A stretch of DNA of 64,000 nucleotides from Istiophorus platypterus (Eukaryota; Chordata; Actinopteri; Istiophoriformes; Istiophoridae). Location of the stretch: assembly GCA_016859345.1 (NCBI GenBank), contig CM029123.1:5417501-5481500 (forward strand). The letters are read 5' to 3'. The position numbers and the translations under genes were made by a program. The notes beneath the pieces were generated by a model. The model had not been told where the DNA came from and made no database searches. It saw nothing but the letters and a program-made list of their open reading frames with translations. Of the stretch, positions 1 through 12,300 are shown piece by piece (position 1 is the first letter of the stretch; each line of letters opens with the position of its first letter).

Positions 1-458
1 TTTAACCAGTAGGATCACATCTCCAGAATGAACCCAGTCGTTCCTCTTTACTATCGGCAATTTACAACATAATTGCCTCCAAGTACAGCAGATTGCATTG
101 GCAGCAATTGACCTATGATGACTGTTTCCCTATTTAGCAGTTTCTGACACCAACTGACTGATGGTGTCTTTCGAAAGAATACATTTTTGTTCGGTGTTCA
201 GCAATATTCAGTATTTCAAAGAAGAAAATTAGCAAAAAAAAGTATTTTAAATGTTTCCATGTCTTGTTCTTTCAGTTACGGATATGCCTCAAAGTGAAAG
301 AACATTTATATATTTTTTAAGCTTTTCAAATGATTCATACTTTCATACTTCATACTGTAACCCTTATACCGGATATTTAACTGCAAATTAGCGGCATTGA
401 TTGTCAGATGTTATTGTCTGTGATGATATTAAGTATGTGCCTTGAGTGTGGTTTTTAG

Positions 459-616
459 TGACACTGGGTGGCTCCACCTTAGCAGGAGCAAAGTCAAAGG
501 ACCATAAAGGAGTGGTTGATCGGAAAGCTGTCTTCCAGCTTCAGTTTGTACAAGGAAAAGTTCCCTCAGCAGCAGCAGGTGCTCCCACCAAAGAAGTATT
601 TTTGGGTAAGAGCTAA
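459..616 (+). CDS. possible terminal coding exon of an unidentified upstream gene (partial)
   Basis: A pyrimidine-rich acceptor (TTTTTAG, ending at 458) is followed by a reading frame open from 461 to a TAA at 614-616. It encodes about 51 residues, including the segments DHKGVVDRKAVFQLQF and KVPSAAAGAPTKEVF. A good donor (GTAAGA) at 606 would alternatively make this a 147-bp symmetrical internal exon. An ATTAAA at 738-743 could be the poly(A) signal if it is the last exon. The reading phase does not fit splicing to myo7b exon 2, so it is probably not part of myo7b. I do not recognise the protein. A chance open frame of this length is possible, so this is a candidate only. Confidence 0.35.
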
Positions 617-965
617 CATGATACACATATAACTATATCTTCAACTCTTTGATCACATAGGAACCCTACTGTTTCAAAGGAGTTAGGTTGATGTGTATTT
701 TAATGTGTATTTTGTAAGAATGAGACTGAATGTACACATTAAATGACCTGTATTAAAAGTGAAGGAAGATGATGAGATTTGGTTTTAAACGTGAGGTGTC
801 TCATCAAAATAAGAGGTTTAAAAGGGTAGTGTTCTTATCTACAGTATGTTCAATCTTACTCAAGTGAACTGATGTGAATGTTACTAGTAATTTCTATAAC
901 TGTTGAATCTGAAATGGTAGAATAATTTGATAATTTACTTTACAGACTTGATCCATGTATACACC
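606..965 (+). promoter_or_regulatory. interval upstream of myo7b with the 5' UTR segment of its first coding exon
   Basis: No further coding exon is seen. An acceptor TTTACAG ends at 945, so the first coding exon of myo7b probably starts at 946 with 20 untranslated bases, and an earlier noncoding exon and promoter lie elsewhere. An ATG at 955-957 precedes the chosen start, is out of frame with it, and terminates at 976-978, giving a short upstream frame that overlaps the main start codon. Confidence 0.4.
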
Positions 966-3900
966 ATGCTGCATTTGAGTAAGGTATGAATGAGCATCTC
1001 TGTAATGTATACCCATAATTTCCAAGATTCATTATGCTCAGGTAGTCATCTCAGACTATTTTTTTACTTCAATTTCTTTCTGCAAAACAAGGGGGATTTT
1101 GTATGGTTTGACACCAATGCGGGTGTGCCAATCGGGGCGGAGGTCAGGTTGACAGGCACAGGAAAACTTCAACTGATCGACGATGAAGGAAAGGTACAAA
1201 ACTCATAAGTTTGCTTCTGTAGGGTCCATGAAAATGAGTGTAAGCCTTCCATATAATGTCAACTCTCTCACAACTACATACAGGAGCACAAGATCAACAA
1301 GAAGACAGAGGGTAGCATCCGACCCATGCACCCCACCTCTGTTAACGGTGTGGAAGACATGATAAGGCTTGGTGATCTCAACGAGGCAGGGCTCCTCAGG
1401 AACCTCCTGGTGCGACACAAAGAAGGCCTCGTCTATGTAGGTCTCTATTGCCTGGCCTAATTCTGAACCTGCCAGTTTTATGATGTCTATAACCTGCTGT
1501 GGATATGCTTACTTGCCTGTGTCTTCCCTTGCTTTGAATGACTTTCTATCTTAGACTTTGCCCCATAGTTTATTACACTGCTGTTTGTCTCCAAAGAGAC
1601 GAGTGAGCCTCTGTTGAAAGTAAACATCCCAGTGTTTCTGCGTCACTGCATCAAAGTGCAACAGTGTGTGTTCAATTATGAATAAGGGCATTTTGTTATA
1701 TAAAAATACTACTGTTGAATTCTGGGCACAAAATTTACCGAGACTGATATTCCCTTGTCTTGCACTTGGCAGTCATGATAATAACCACAGTATTCAAAAT
1801 GATTTTTTTTTAAAATTATAATCCATCCATGAATAGTTTTAATCCAATGAATCATATTTAGAACATGTATCTCGTGCATTGATGCCATGACTAAACAAAG
1901 GGTCAATGGGGTCACTGGCTTGATGTTGTGCTTGCACCATAATAACTTGTTTATTTTCATACACACACACACTCAAACTCTTGTCAAATGGGCTACTGTG
2001 TTATAGTTAATGACCCTCTCTGTTTAAAGACATACACAGGCTCCATTCTGGTTGCAGTCAACCCCTACCAGCTGCTGCCCATCTACACCACTGAGCATGT
2101 GCACATGTACACAGATCGACGGCTGGGTGAATTGCCTCCGCACGTCTTCGCCATCGCAGACAGCTGCTTTTTCAACATGCGCCGCAACCGAAAGAACCAG
2201 TGTTGTGTCATCAGGTCTGATTTTGTTTGCAAACAGGCTGCAGGGATGTTCAGGGACTGCCTCTAATTCCAGATACTTTTATTTAGATTGTGTCACAAAT
2301 TGACTGACTGACTGACTGACAGTCTTATCAAAAATAAAATCTGTATAGGCACTTTAAAAACACGTATCTTGATTTACTGTGCCAAAAGACTGAGATGAGA
2401 GTGTACTATACTAAGGCCTTAAACCGGATTGCTAATGGTTTAAACCAGTGGTTAGATGGTCAAAAATCTTTCCAGGGCAGGGAAGAATTAAAATAACTAA
2501 CAATTCCTCATTTTCCCCATTAGTGGAGAGTCAGGAGCAGGGAAAACCGAGAGCACCAAGTTGATGTTGCAGTTCCTGGCTGCAGTGAGCGGCCAGCGCT
2601 CCTGGATTGAGCAGCAGATTCTTGAAGCAAACCCCATCTTGGAGGGTAAGAGAACACCACCATTTAGTCATGATGCAGTCTCCATAATCAGCTAAACCAT
2701 ACCTTGTATAATCAATCACACATTTGCCACTCAGCTTTTGGTAATGCCAAAACCATCCGCAATGATAACTCCAGTCGTTTTGGGAAGTACATTGACATCA
2801 ACTTCACCAAGGCTGGGGCCATTGATGGTGCCCGCTTTGACCAGTACCTGCTGGAGAAGTCCAGAGTTTGTCGTCAGGTCGGGAAATCGGTCTGCTGAAT
2901 GATTTCAGGAGTAGTAGCTGAAACAAGTCATTTTTGTGTTGAATAACATGTGCTTTCATGTGCAGGCACCTGAAGAAAGAAACTACCATATCTTTTACTA
3001 CATGCTGATGGGCATGTCAGTAGAGCAGAAAAAGATCCTTTCCCTTGGAAACGCTGCTGAGTACAACTATCTGACCATGGTACTGACATAGTTTGGGAAT
3101 CTGTGACATTTGAATAAAACACTCTTTGCTGATGGATTTAGAGGACAAGTGTATAGAATACAAATTGCAGATAAGCAGATAAGAGTTCATATTTAGCTTC
3201 AAACCATGTGATCCTGTCACCAGGGTAACTGCACCAGCTGTGAAGGACGTGATGATATAAAGGAGTACGCCAACTTCCGTTCAGCTCTGAAGATACTCAT
3301 GTTCACAGAGAATGACTCCTGGGAAATCTCCAAACTGCTCGCTGCTATCCTTCACCTGGGCAATGTGGACTTCGAGGGTAAGAACAGCACTTTGCATTGG
3401 GATTTGTATGTAGATATTATATAATCGTAATCATATTGTATGTATCTCATATTTATTTGCTTTTTTGGGGATATGGAACATTTCTCTTGGATAATTTCAG
3501 GCACCATAATAAATAACCTGGAGGGCTGTGACATCCTTACGTCATCTAATTTCAACATGGCTTGCCAACTTTTGGAGGTATGAGTATTTTTTGTGTTTGT
3601 ATAAAACCACATAAAAAGAGCAGAGATGACCTTGTCTGTCTGCGTGTGTCCCCATTGCCTCAGGTGGATCCCAAAGTGCTGGAGAAGAGTCTGACTCAGC
3701 GCTCCCTCACAACCAACAGGGAGCTTGTGAGCAAACCTCTGACCTTTGCCCAGGCAGTGGACGGCAGGGATGCCCTTGTCAAAGTAACAAAGCTCACTTG
3801 ACACCCAAATTTACCTTGAGCAAACGCTGGAGGCTGACGCTATAGATTATTATTACTACCCTTGTCACAATACAAAGTTTTGAAAAATTATGAGCATTGT

Positions 3901-5676
3901 ACTCAGAGGCCACAACACAAGTGTAACAGGCAAATTTCATGACATCCGGATATTTGTATTTTTTTAATGTGTGGTGCTATGTATAATTGTTATGCTGTTC
4001 TCTATATTTTTTATTCAGGCTATTTATGGAAGACTCTTCATTTGGGTCGTGGGCAAAATCAATGCAGCCATTTACAAGCCCGCTGAGGATTCCAGTGAGG
4101 TCCGACTTTCAATAGGCTTGCTAGACATCTTTGGCTTTGAGAACTTCAGTAAAAACAGGTTAGTGATCACAATAGTTCTTATGATATTAGAGCTTTGTGG
4201 CTGCTGTTTTTCGACACGGAACATTTTTAAGTTGACTAAAATCAATCCATTCTTCGGTGTTATGCTCTTGGATTTGTTGAACTGTCACAGCTTTGAGCAG
4301 CTGTGCATCAACTATGCCAATGAGCAGCTGCAGCAGTTTTTCGTCAAACATGTTTTCAAGCTGGAGCAGGAGGAGTATGCCCGTGAAAACATTGTCTGGA
4401 AGCACATTGACTACAAAGACAACCAAGACACCCTGGACTTGCTGGCAAACAAACCCATGAACATGTTGGCTCTTATTGATGAGGAAAGCAACTTCCCAAA
4501 GGTCTTGATCCACTATGTACCTTATAACATTCCGATGTGACTGTGTTGCATGTGTTTGTGACTCTCTCCTTCTTCTTCATTTTCAGGGCACAGATACCAC
4601 TCTGCTTCAAAAAATTAATCAGGTCCATGGGAAAGGAAAAATCTATATTCCACCCAAGAACAACTATGAGACACAGTTTGGAATCCAGCATTTTGCTGGA
4701 GTGGTCTACTATGATTCAAAAGGTAATTTTAAAGCTTAAAGCTTAAAGCACCAAACCCTTTCTGCATATCCTATGCTATGTTACAGTTGTTTCTGTCTTG
4801 TTTGAGGTTTCCTTGAGAAGAACCGTGATGCCCTCAGCTCAGACATGGTTCAACTGGTGGAAACCTCAACCAACAAACTCCTCAAACTGGTGTTTCAAAA
4901 TGATACTATCAAGAGCAGCACCAACCCAAGGATGATCATCACCACGCCCAAGAACAGCCTCCGGGTCAGTGCAGCCTTTAGCTTCACCATCAGATGCAGC
5001 TATAATAATTTAATAATACCATTATTGTATGAAATCCCTTAAACTGTATGACATTTGTTTGTGTTTGACAGCAAGCAGCAGATACTAAGAAGCATGTGGC
5101 AACTCTAACTGGTCAGTTCCGTCAGTCCTTGGATTCTCTGATGAAAACACTGACTGCATGCCAGCCCTATTTCATACGCTGCATCAAACCCAATGACTTC
5201 AAGAAGGCCATGGTGAGGAAAAAAGCTGTATTCACTCAAACAAGCTAAAACTTGTTTACAACTTTATCAAAAAGGAATGATACAGTTTGGTGTAAGTAAT
5301 TCAGATTCCACACTTCTTTGTCTCAGCTGTTTGACAGAGAGCTGTGCATTCGTCAGCTCCGTTACTCTGGTATGATGGAGACCATCAGGATCCGGAAAGC
5401 TGGGTATCCTGTACGCTACACCTTCAACGAGTTTCTGGAACGCTACCGCGTACTTCTGAAAATTTCCATCTGTGATCCCAAAACAGTGAGTTGGAGGTTT
5501 TAACGTGATAGTTTTCATCACACACCTTTTCTCTTCCTCTCTTGCAGTTTGTATGATAATTTTTTTTTCTTTGATTTTATCAGCAAAGTAAAGAGAAATG
5601 CTGCGAAAGCATTTGTGAAACTGTGCTGGCTGGAGAGGGCGACTGGAAGTCTGGAAAGACAAAGATATTCCTGAAG
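966..5676 (+). other. myo7b: myo7b motor domain, exons 1-17
   Basis: Residues 1 to about 742 form the ATP- and actin-binding head. The P-loop GESGAGKT is at residues 154-161 and begins right after the exon 4/5 junction. Switch [10 protein letters not shown] is at 203-211 and switch II DIFGFE at 432-437. The relay and converter end in KTKIFLK just before the neck. All nucleotide-binding residues I can check are intact, so an active ATPase is expected (inference from the family). Confidence 0.93.
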
Positions 5677-8600
5677 GTGCTGCCTTTTTTTTTGTCCAAC
5701 CTGTTAGTGATGGTCGTACATGGAAGCATAAAACAGCCCAAATAATTTGAATGTTATAAGTAACTGAATACCTTATTGTATCTACTTTATAAGCCATCCA
5801 TCTGAATTTTACCTCTTCAGGAAGTAATTAATCTTAATTCGAAATATGTTTTCAGAGTTTACAAATTCAAATCAAAAATTCAAGTTTCCAGTATGATATT
5901 CAAGTTGCTCAAATCTAATTAGTCTAATTCTATACAATTTCTACACAAATCTATTGCCTTAATAAAAACACTTTGATAGGTAAGTAGATTTTTTTGTCCA
6001 ACAAAATAACAAATTTATACTTGTTACTGTTCTCTATCAGGACTGCCATGACACAATGCTTGAAGTGGAGCGCATGAAAGAACTAAATAAGAAAGCACTT
6101 TTGATCCAGAAAGTCCTGAGAGGCTACAAATATAGGTATGGAAAAAATCTTTAAAATGTGGTCTTTTACTGGATTGGCAACTACATTTCTGTATGTTTTA
6201 TGTCTTACAGGAAAGAGTTCCTGAGGAAAAAGGCAGGTGCTCTTGTCATTCAGAAATACTGGAGAGGACACAAAGGCAGAAAACTGTACAAAGTGGTGAG
6301 TCACTGCTAAAGTTATCAGTCTGTATCAAATTGAAAATACAGTTCTGCCCTGCACATAAACTCGAATTGTGTTCTACAACTAGGTCCAGCTGGGCTTTGC
6401 AAGGCTGCAGGCGCAGGTTCGCTCTCGCCAACTCCACTTCCAGTATAAGAAGAAGCAAGAGGCCGCTATCGCATTGCAGGCTCGAGTCAGAGGATACCTG
6501 GTCAGGAAGGAAATGAAGCGTAAGAGAGATGCTGTGATCCTCCTGCAGGCACATACCAGAGGTGTGCTGGCAAGAAAAGCTCTCAAAAAGATAAAAAGAG
6601 ATGTGAGTCACCGTTTAAGAATCATGAAGTACTTTTCTGATTCACAGTTGTAAGAAAAGGGTAAAGTCCCTCCTGGTTTTATCTGGTAGAACAATTGTTC
6701 CAAACCTTATCTATCTGGTGTACACCTACATTGCTATCAGATGAACCCAAATACTCATTTTAATAACACCAACATGTTCCAAATGTTAATGTCAATTAAT
6801 CATATCAATATCTAAGCCAAGTTTTTTAACCATATTATGTCTATATATCTATGTCTGTTATATCTATGTCAAGCTGAGTGTTTCATCTGTTTATCCAATA
6901 ACCTAGGTACCATTATTTCAACTGTTTATTCATTGCCTTTAGTCAATTATTTCAAACCTTTAGCCTCTATTAGCTCACTATTTAAAACATGTATCCATTA
7001 CTTTTTTTTTTTTTGAATCGTGACTTCTCTGCTTTCTAGCTAGCTAGTTTCATGCACTCTCAATGCTTACATATGGTGCTGGTGGAAGCTGTGTGCTGTG
7101 AAGTTAGCTCTTTGTAGCTGGAGACAACTGATTAATTTCAAAAGTCAGGTTCAGACCAATTTGAGATTCTATTTGGATGATTATTTTCCTTCTAAAGACA
7201 AATGTGAGTATAGTTTTTTGATGACTTAACCTTCCTTTGTGTCATTTCTTTCAGATGTACCTCTCTGCCAAAGAGAAAGAAGAAGAACAGCGGGCCATAT
7301 TGGAGAGACAGAAGCACTTGGAGGAAGTGCTGAGGCAGAAGAAAGAGATGGAGGCCAAAGCTCAGTCAGAATCAATCACAGACCAAGAGATGGTGGATAG
7401 TATCTTCGGCTTTCTGCCCCCTGTTATTGGAGGGCAGGAGGGGAAAGCACCAGTGGGATTTGAGGTTTGCAAACCTAAGGTTTTACACAGAGACATTTTG
7501 TATCCTTTTTAGACTGTCAGTCATTTCATGTCTGTATCTCTTTTCAGAATTTGGAGGGAAAAAGGATGATTACTGAAGAGATAGACATTGACGACCTCCC
7601 CATGGAGGAAGATCTTCCCAAAGAGGACTACGATGACCTGGATGAGTATTCCTTCTCCAAATTTGCCTCCATGTACTTTCAGGGTGCAGCCTCCCACACC
7701 CACATCCGCCAGAGGCTTCGGCAGCCCTTGCTCTACCATGAAGATGAGGGAGATATTCTGGTGCTTTTCTTAGGCCTCTTCACTTCATCAGTTCAGTTGT
7801 TTTCATCTTATATCATTAAATTACAATAGCATTTTGGTTGTGTTTTCACCAGGCTTCACTGACAGTGTGGTGGATAATTCTGAGGTTCATGGGAGACCTA
7901 CCTGAGCCAAAGAGGCAGATGCAGATCCAGGGAACTTCCACACAGGAACGCTCTCTGCCGCAGGACCTGATCTCCAGAAAGGATAGACGACTCAGCCACA
8001 TGGTGGGCCTGGACCAGGTAAACACTTACAAACCAAGGACATAATACATTTTAAATGTTTCCTTATTTTGTAGATTAATGTCAATTAATAATAGATTCTA
8101 AAATGTAATCTCTTGTCTGTTTTAGAGGGTGTTAAGGAATAAAAAAGAAACAAAGCCTTCTACTGTCCCAGAGGAACCAACACAAAACAGAAAAAGTTCC
8201 ATTTTCACAGACCTACTGACAAGAAACAGGAAGGCTTCTAATGTGCCCAGTGAGACAGCTCAAACCCCAAAAGTATACACTGTACCAGAAGGAAACCCAC
8301 GAGCCAGGAAGGGATCCACTTTCACTGACCTACTATCTAGAAACAGAAAAGCATCCACTGTTCAAGAAAATTCAATCCAAAAATCTCCTGCAAATTTCAG
8401 GAAACCCTCGATCATCATGGAGGAGGTGAAGTGGAAGCCCCCCCCCCTAAAAAAAACAACTTAGTGGTGCTGATTCCCCTTTTTAACTTACTGATGGCAA
8501 ATTCCTGTTTTTAATTCTTATAGTCAGATGATCTGACCGAAGTATCCAAGCCCCCCCCCCTGCAGACTGTGAAGGAGGACAGTGATGTCATGATTGGAGA

Positions 8601-9296
8601 GGGACCCACCCTTGACCGGCCACTGACCTCTCTAGAAAAACTCCACATTATAGTGGGATATGCTATCGTCAGACATGAACTAAGGTTAAAGTTTCATTTT
8701 TATAAAACATGTACTTGTGTCTTTTTTTTTTAATTCTCTAATAATAGAATTTTCTTCTCTTTGTCTCTCCAGGGATGAGATTTACTGTCAGATCTGCAAG
8801 CAGCTTCAGGATAACAACAATCGCAACAGCTACTTCCGTGGTTGGATCCTCTTGTCCCTCTGCCTGGGTGTTTTCCCTCCAAGTGAACGCTTTATAAGGG
8901 TAAATATGACCGTTTTATCTGCTACTTTAGTCTCATAAATGGTGTGCTGTATGCAGTGATGCTTTGATCCTTCCCTTTTTTGTCTTGTCCTGGCAGTACC
9001 TGCAAAGTTTCATCCGTTCTGCTCCAGGAGGCTATGCTTCCTACTGTGCTGAAAGGCTGCGGCGCACAGTAATGAACGGAGTGCGAGGGGAGCCTCCAGC
9101 CTGGCTAGAGCTGCAGGTACTAACACATGGTTTTCTTTAAGATATTTAAAGGATCAGTTCACCAGCATATTTTCTAACTTTGTGACTAGCTGGAGGAATA
9201 GTTTGGGTTTTGTTTGTCCGTTTATTAAATCAGTATCTGAGATGTTTGATGACAGCAGAGGTGAGGTTTTCTTTAAGGTGTTCACAGAACCTTATT

Positions 9297-9330
<34 letters not shown>

Positions 9331-12300
9331 TCTATCTATCGAATTAACTACCTAAAACTAAACTAAAAAAATTCTATTTCCATATACAACAGTATCTGTT
9401 TTTCCAGAAACAATGTCTTGGTCAGTCAAGATAACCTACAAACTTCATAGTGAACAGTTTTTATTGGAACAAACTCAGCGAGACATATTTCAAAAGCTGG
9501 ACAAACTTAACCAAACTGCATGCATGCCTGCATGCCTCTAGACATAAGTGAGAAAATGATTTTTTTTTTGATCAATTTGAGTGAGGAGACCTTGTATATT
9601 CTCAAACTTACACACATAGAAGCTTTCATTTGCATTTTGTGAACCTGGTCATTTCTCTGTGAAAATGACAGGCAACCAAGACAAAAAAACCAATGATTGT
9701 GTCTGTGATGCTGATGGATGGGCGCTCCATCAACCTGCCTGTTGACTCAGCATCTACCTCCCGAGAGATCTGCCAACTCCTCTCCAACAAAGTCAAACTC
9801 AAAGACACCTTCGGCTTTTCGCTCTACGTGGCTCTGTATGAAAAGGTCTGTAGCTACAACAGCTAAGTGGACTGTATATGTTTCTTTAGCAGATGATGAC
9901 GAAATTTGCTATCAGAGATTTAGCATTAGAACAGTCAGGTTCAAAATCTTTCCCTTTGAGATGGGAAAACTCAGTGTGAAAAATAACTTGGGTTCAGTGT
10001 GCCAGACTTCCAAAAGGGAATGTATGTGTTTTTCTATGTTTTGTTTTGTTTTCCCTTTATGAACAAGGATTTTTGGTTAACTTCAGACAGAGCCAAGCTA
10101 GCTGTGTTCCCTCCTTCAATTCTTTCTGCTAAGCTAGGCTATCTATTTGCTGGCTGTAGCTTCACATTTACCTTAGAGACATGTGTGATATCAATCTTTT
10201 CATCTAACTCCATGCAAGAAAGAAAATATGCATATTTCCTTTACTTATTCATTTCCTTTTAGAATGTTTTTTGCCTGTTTGAAAGCTCTAGTAAAGAGAG
10301 GGAATATAGGGAGGGAGCAAGGAGTATGACAGGCAAGAAAGGATGTGTTTACAATTTTGGTATTTAGTTGTATTGTAAATGCAGCTGCATTTTTTGTGCT
10401 GCTAATCACATTAGAACCTGCAAATAAACTTTATAACATAGATGTAAAGAAATTAATTTTCTTCAATTTGAGACTGAATTAGATGTTGAATTTTTTGCAC
10501 ACTGCACTATATTTTTTATACATATATTTTTGGGGCTTTAAATAAAGAAGGAATATATTTTGAGATTGTAGATTCTAAAAAGATAGGTGTGCTGTAGATA
10601 GCATATCTTACCAGTCATGTTAAGACTTGACCTGTCCTGCAGGTGTGGGCGCTTGGCGGCGGCCGGGAGCATGTGATGGACGTAATCTCCCAGTGTGAGC
10701 AGGAAGTGAAAAGGAGAGGAGGGCAAGAGCAGCATGCTCCCTGGCGCCTCTTCTTCCGCAAGGAAGTCTTCACCCCCTGGCATGACTCTAATGGAGACAA
10801 GATCAGCACAGACCTCATTTACAAGCAGATCATCCATGGTCTGAAGTTTGGAGAATACCAGAGTGAAAGGGTGGGCTTACATTGATGGCTTAATGATCAA
10901 TGATTATTGATCTTAAACAAAAATCCGAAAAAAATTCCTGCCATACACTTAAATAAATCTGACTTTTTTTTTTTTTTTCAACTTTTGACTTCACACAGGA
11001 TGATGATTTTGTTCAGCTTGCTGCAAAACATCTTTACATCCAGCACAATTCAGACAGCAGTCCAGAAAATGTGAGGCAAGCTCTTCAGGACTGCATCAAC
11101 CCCTCTCTGCTCGAGGCCAAGTCAGAGGCCAAGTGGGTGCAGATGGTCAGCACTGCTCACGCTCAGGTCAGTCACGTCACTTACCAGAAGGTTCAGCCAG
11201 GAGAGAATTAACTGATCACAATTTATATGTGGTTTAAAAGAGCTCCAAAGATCCAACACACAGATTCTGTCTTTTTTTATTACACCACACAAGGGGCCAT
11301 ATCTGAGTTCAAGACAACGTACAGATTCAGTGAAGGCAGAGGTGGTCGACTACGCCCGGAAGAAGTGGCCCATGTTTTTCTCCAGGTTCTTTGAAGTTGT
11401 TGAACTATCAGGTAGGCATCTGTTAGCGTAGATTTTCTGTTGCCACCTATGTAAACGATTCATGGTTTGACAAATTCTTATAATTTACATTCATTTCAAT
11501 TTGTAGAGAAAGGTTATATTGGCAGTAAAAAAAGGCTGTTAAAATCAAAGGGTGACAGGAAAATAAAGAACAGAAGAGGCCATGTCTGAATAGATTTGAT
11601 GCTGATTCAGGATCACTTAGACCAAGTCACACATATTTCACTATTTGTATTTCTTTTTTTTATCATGGCAAAATGTTACACATGCAGAACACAGACCTTT
11701 CTACACTGCATTTCTAGACTTTTAATGATCAGCAGCAAAGCTCGATTTTTAACAACATCCCACTGAGCATTTAGCTGCTGCTGCTGTTTGTATCTCTGTC
11801 AAACTGGAATATACAAGAAAAATTCTTTAGATACACCATACCACTGTGTTTAAGACTCTAGCAAAGGAGTTGATTGGGGCAGAATAGGTGGACCAGGAAA
11901 GCATTTCTTCCATCTCTGTTTGCTTTTGAACAACCAATTGCACTAATGCAAAATTATAAATTAGAGCTGTCTCATAAGGGAGAGCTCTGAATCACACAGT
12001 GGCTCATTTCCTAAGTTTTCCTCTCAAATCTGAAGTAAAATGTCTTTTGTTGCTGTATGTAATTTTCTCATTGACAACAATCTTGTAAGGTGAAAACAAA
12101 TGCAGGCTCGCAACAAAACAAACATATTTAGTAGTTTCCCAGTGAAAAACTTATAACTATGTTTTATTTTAAAAGGATTGAATTGACATTGGCATTGACT
12201 GAGTATGGTGTATTGGGCTTGCTTCCTCTCTAGGTCCTCCACTGCCAAAGAGCAAGTTCATTGTAGCCATAAACTGGACTGGTATCACATTCTTGGATGA

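Noticed and set aside
3352..3804. 150-codon minus-strand open frame
   Set aside because: It is antisense to myo7b exons 8-10 and the introns between them; the plus strand encodes conserved myosin residues.
5267..5797. 176-codon minus-strand open frame
   Set aside because: Antisense to myo7b exons 16 and 17, with intron sequence included. No recognisable protein.
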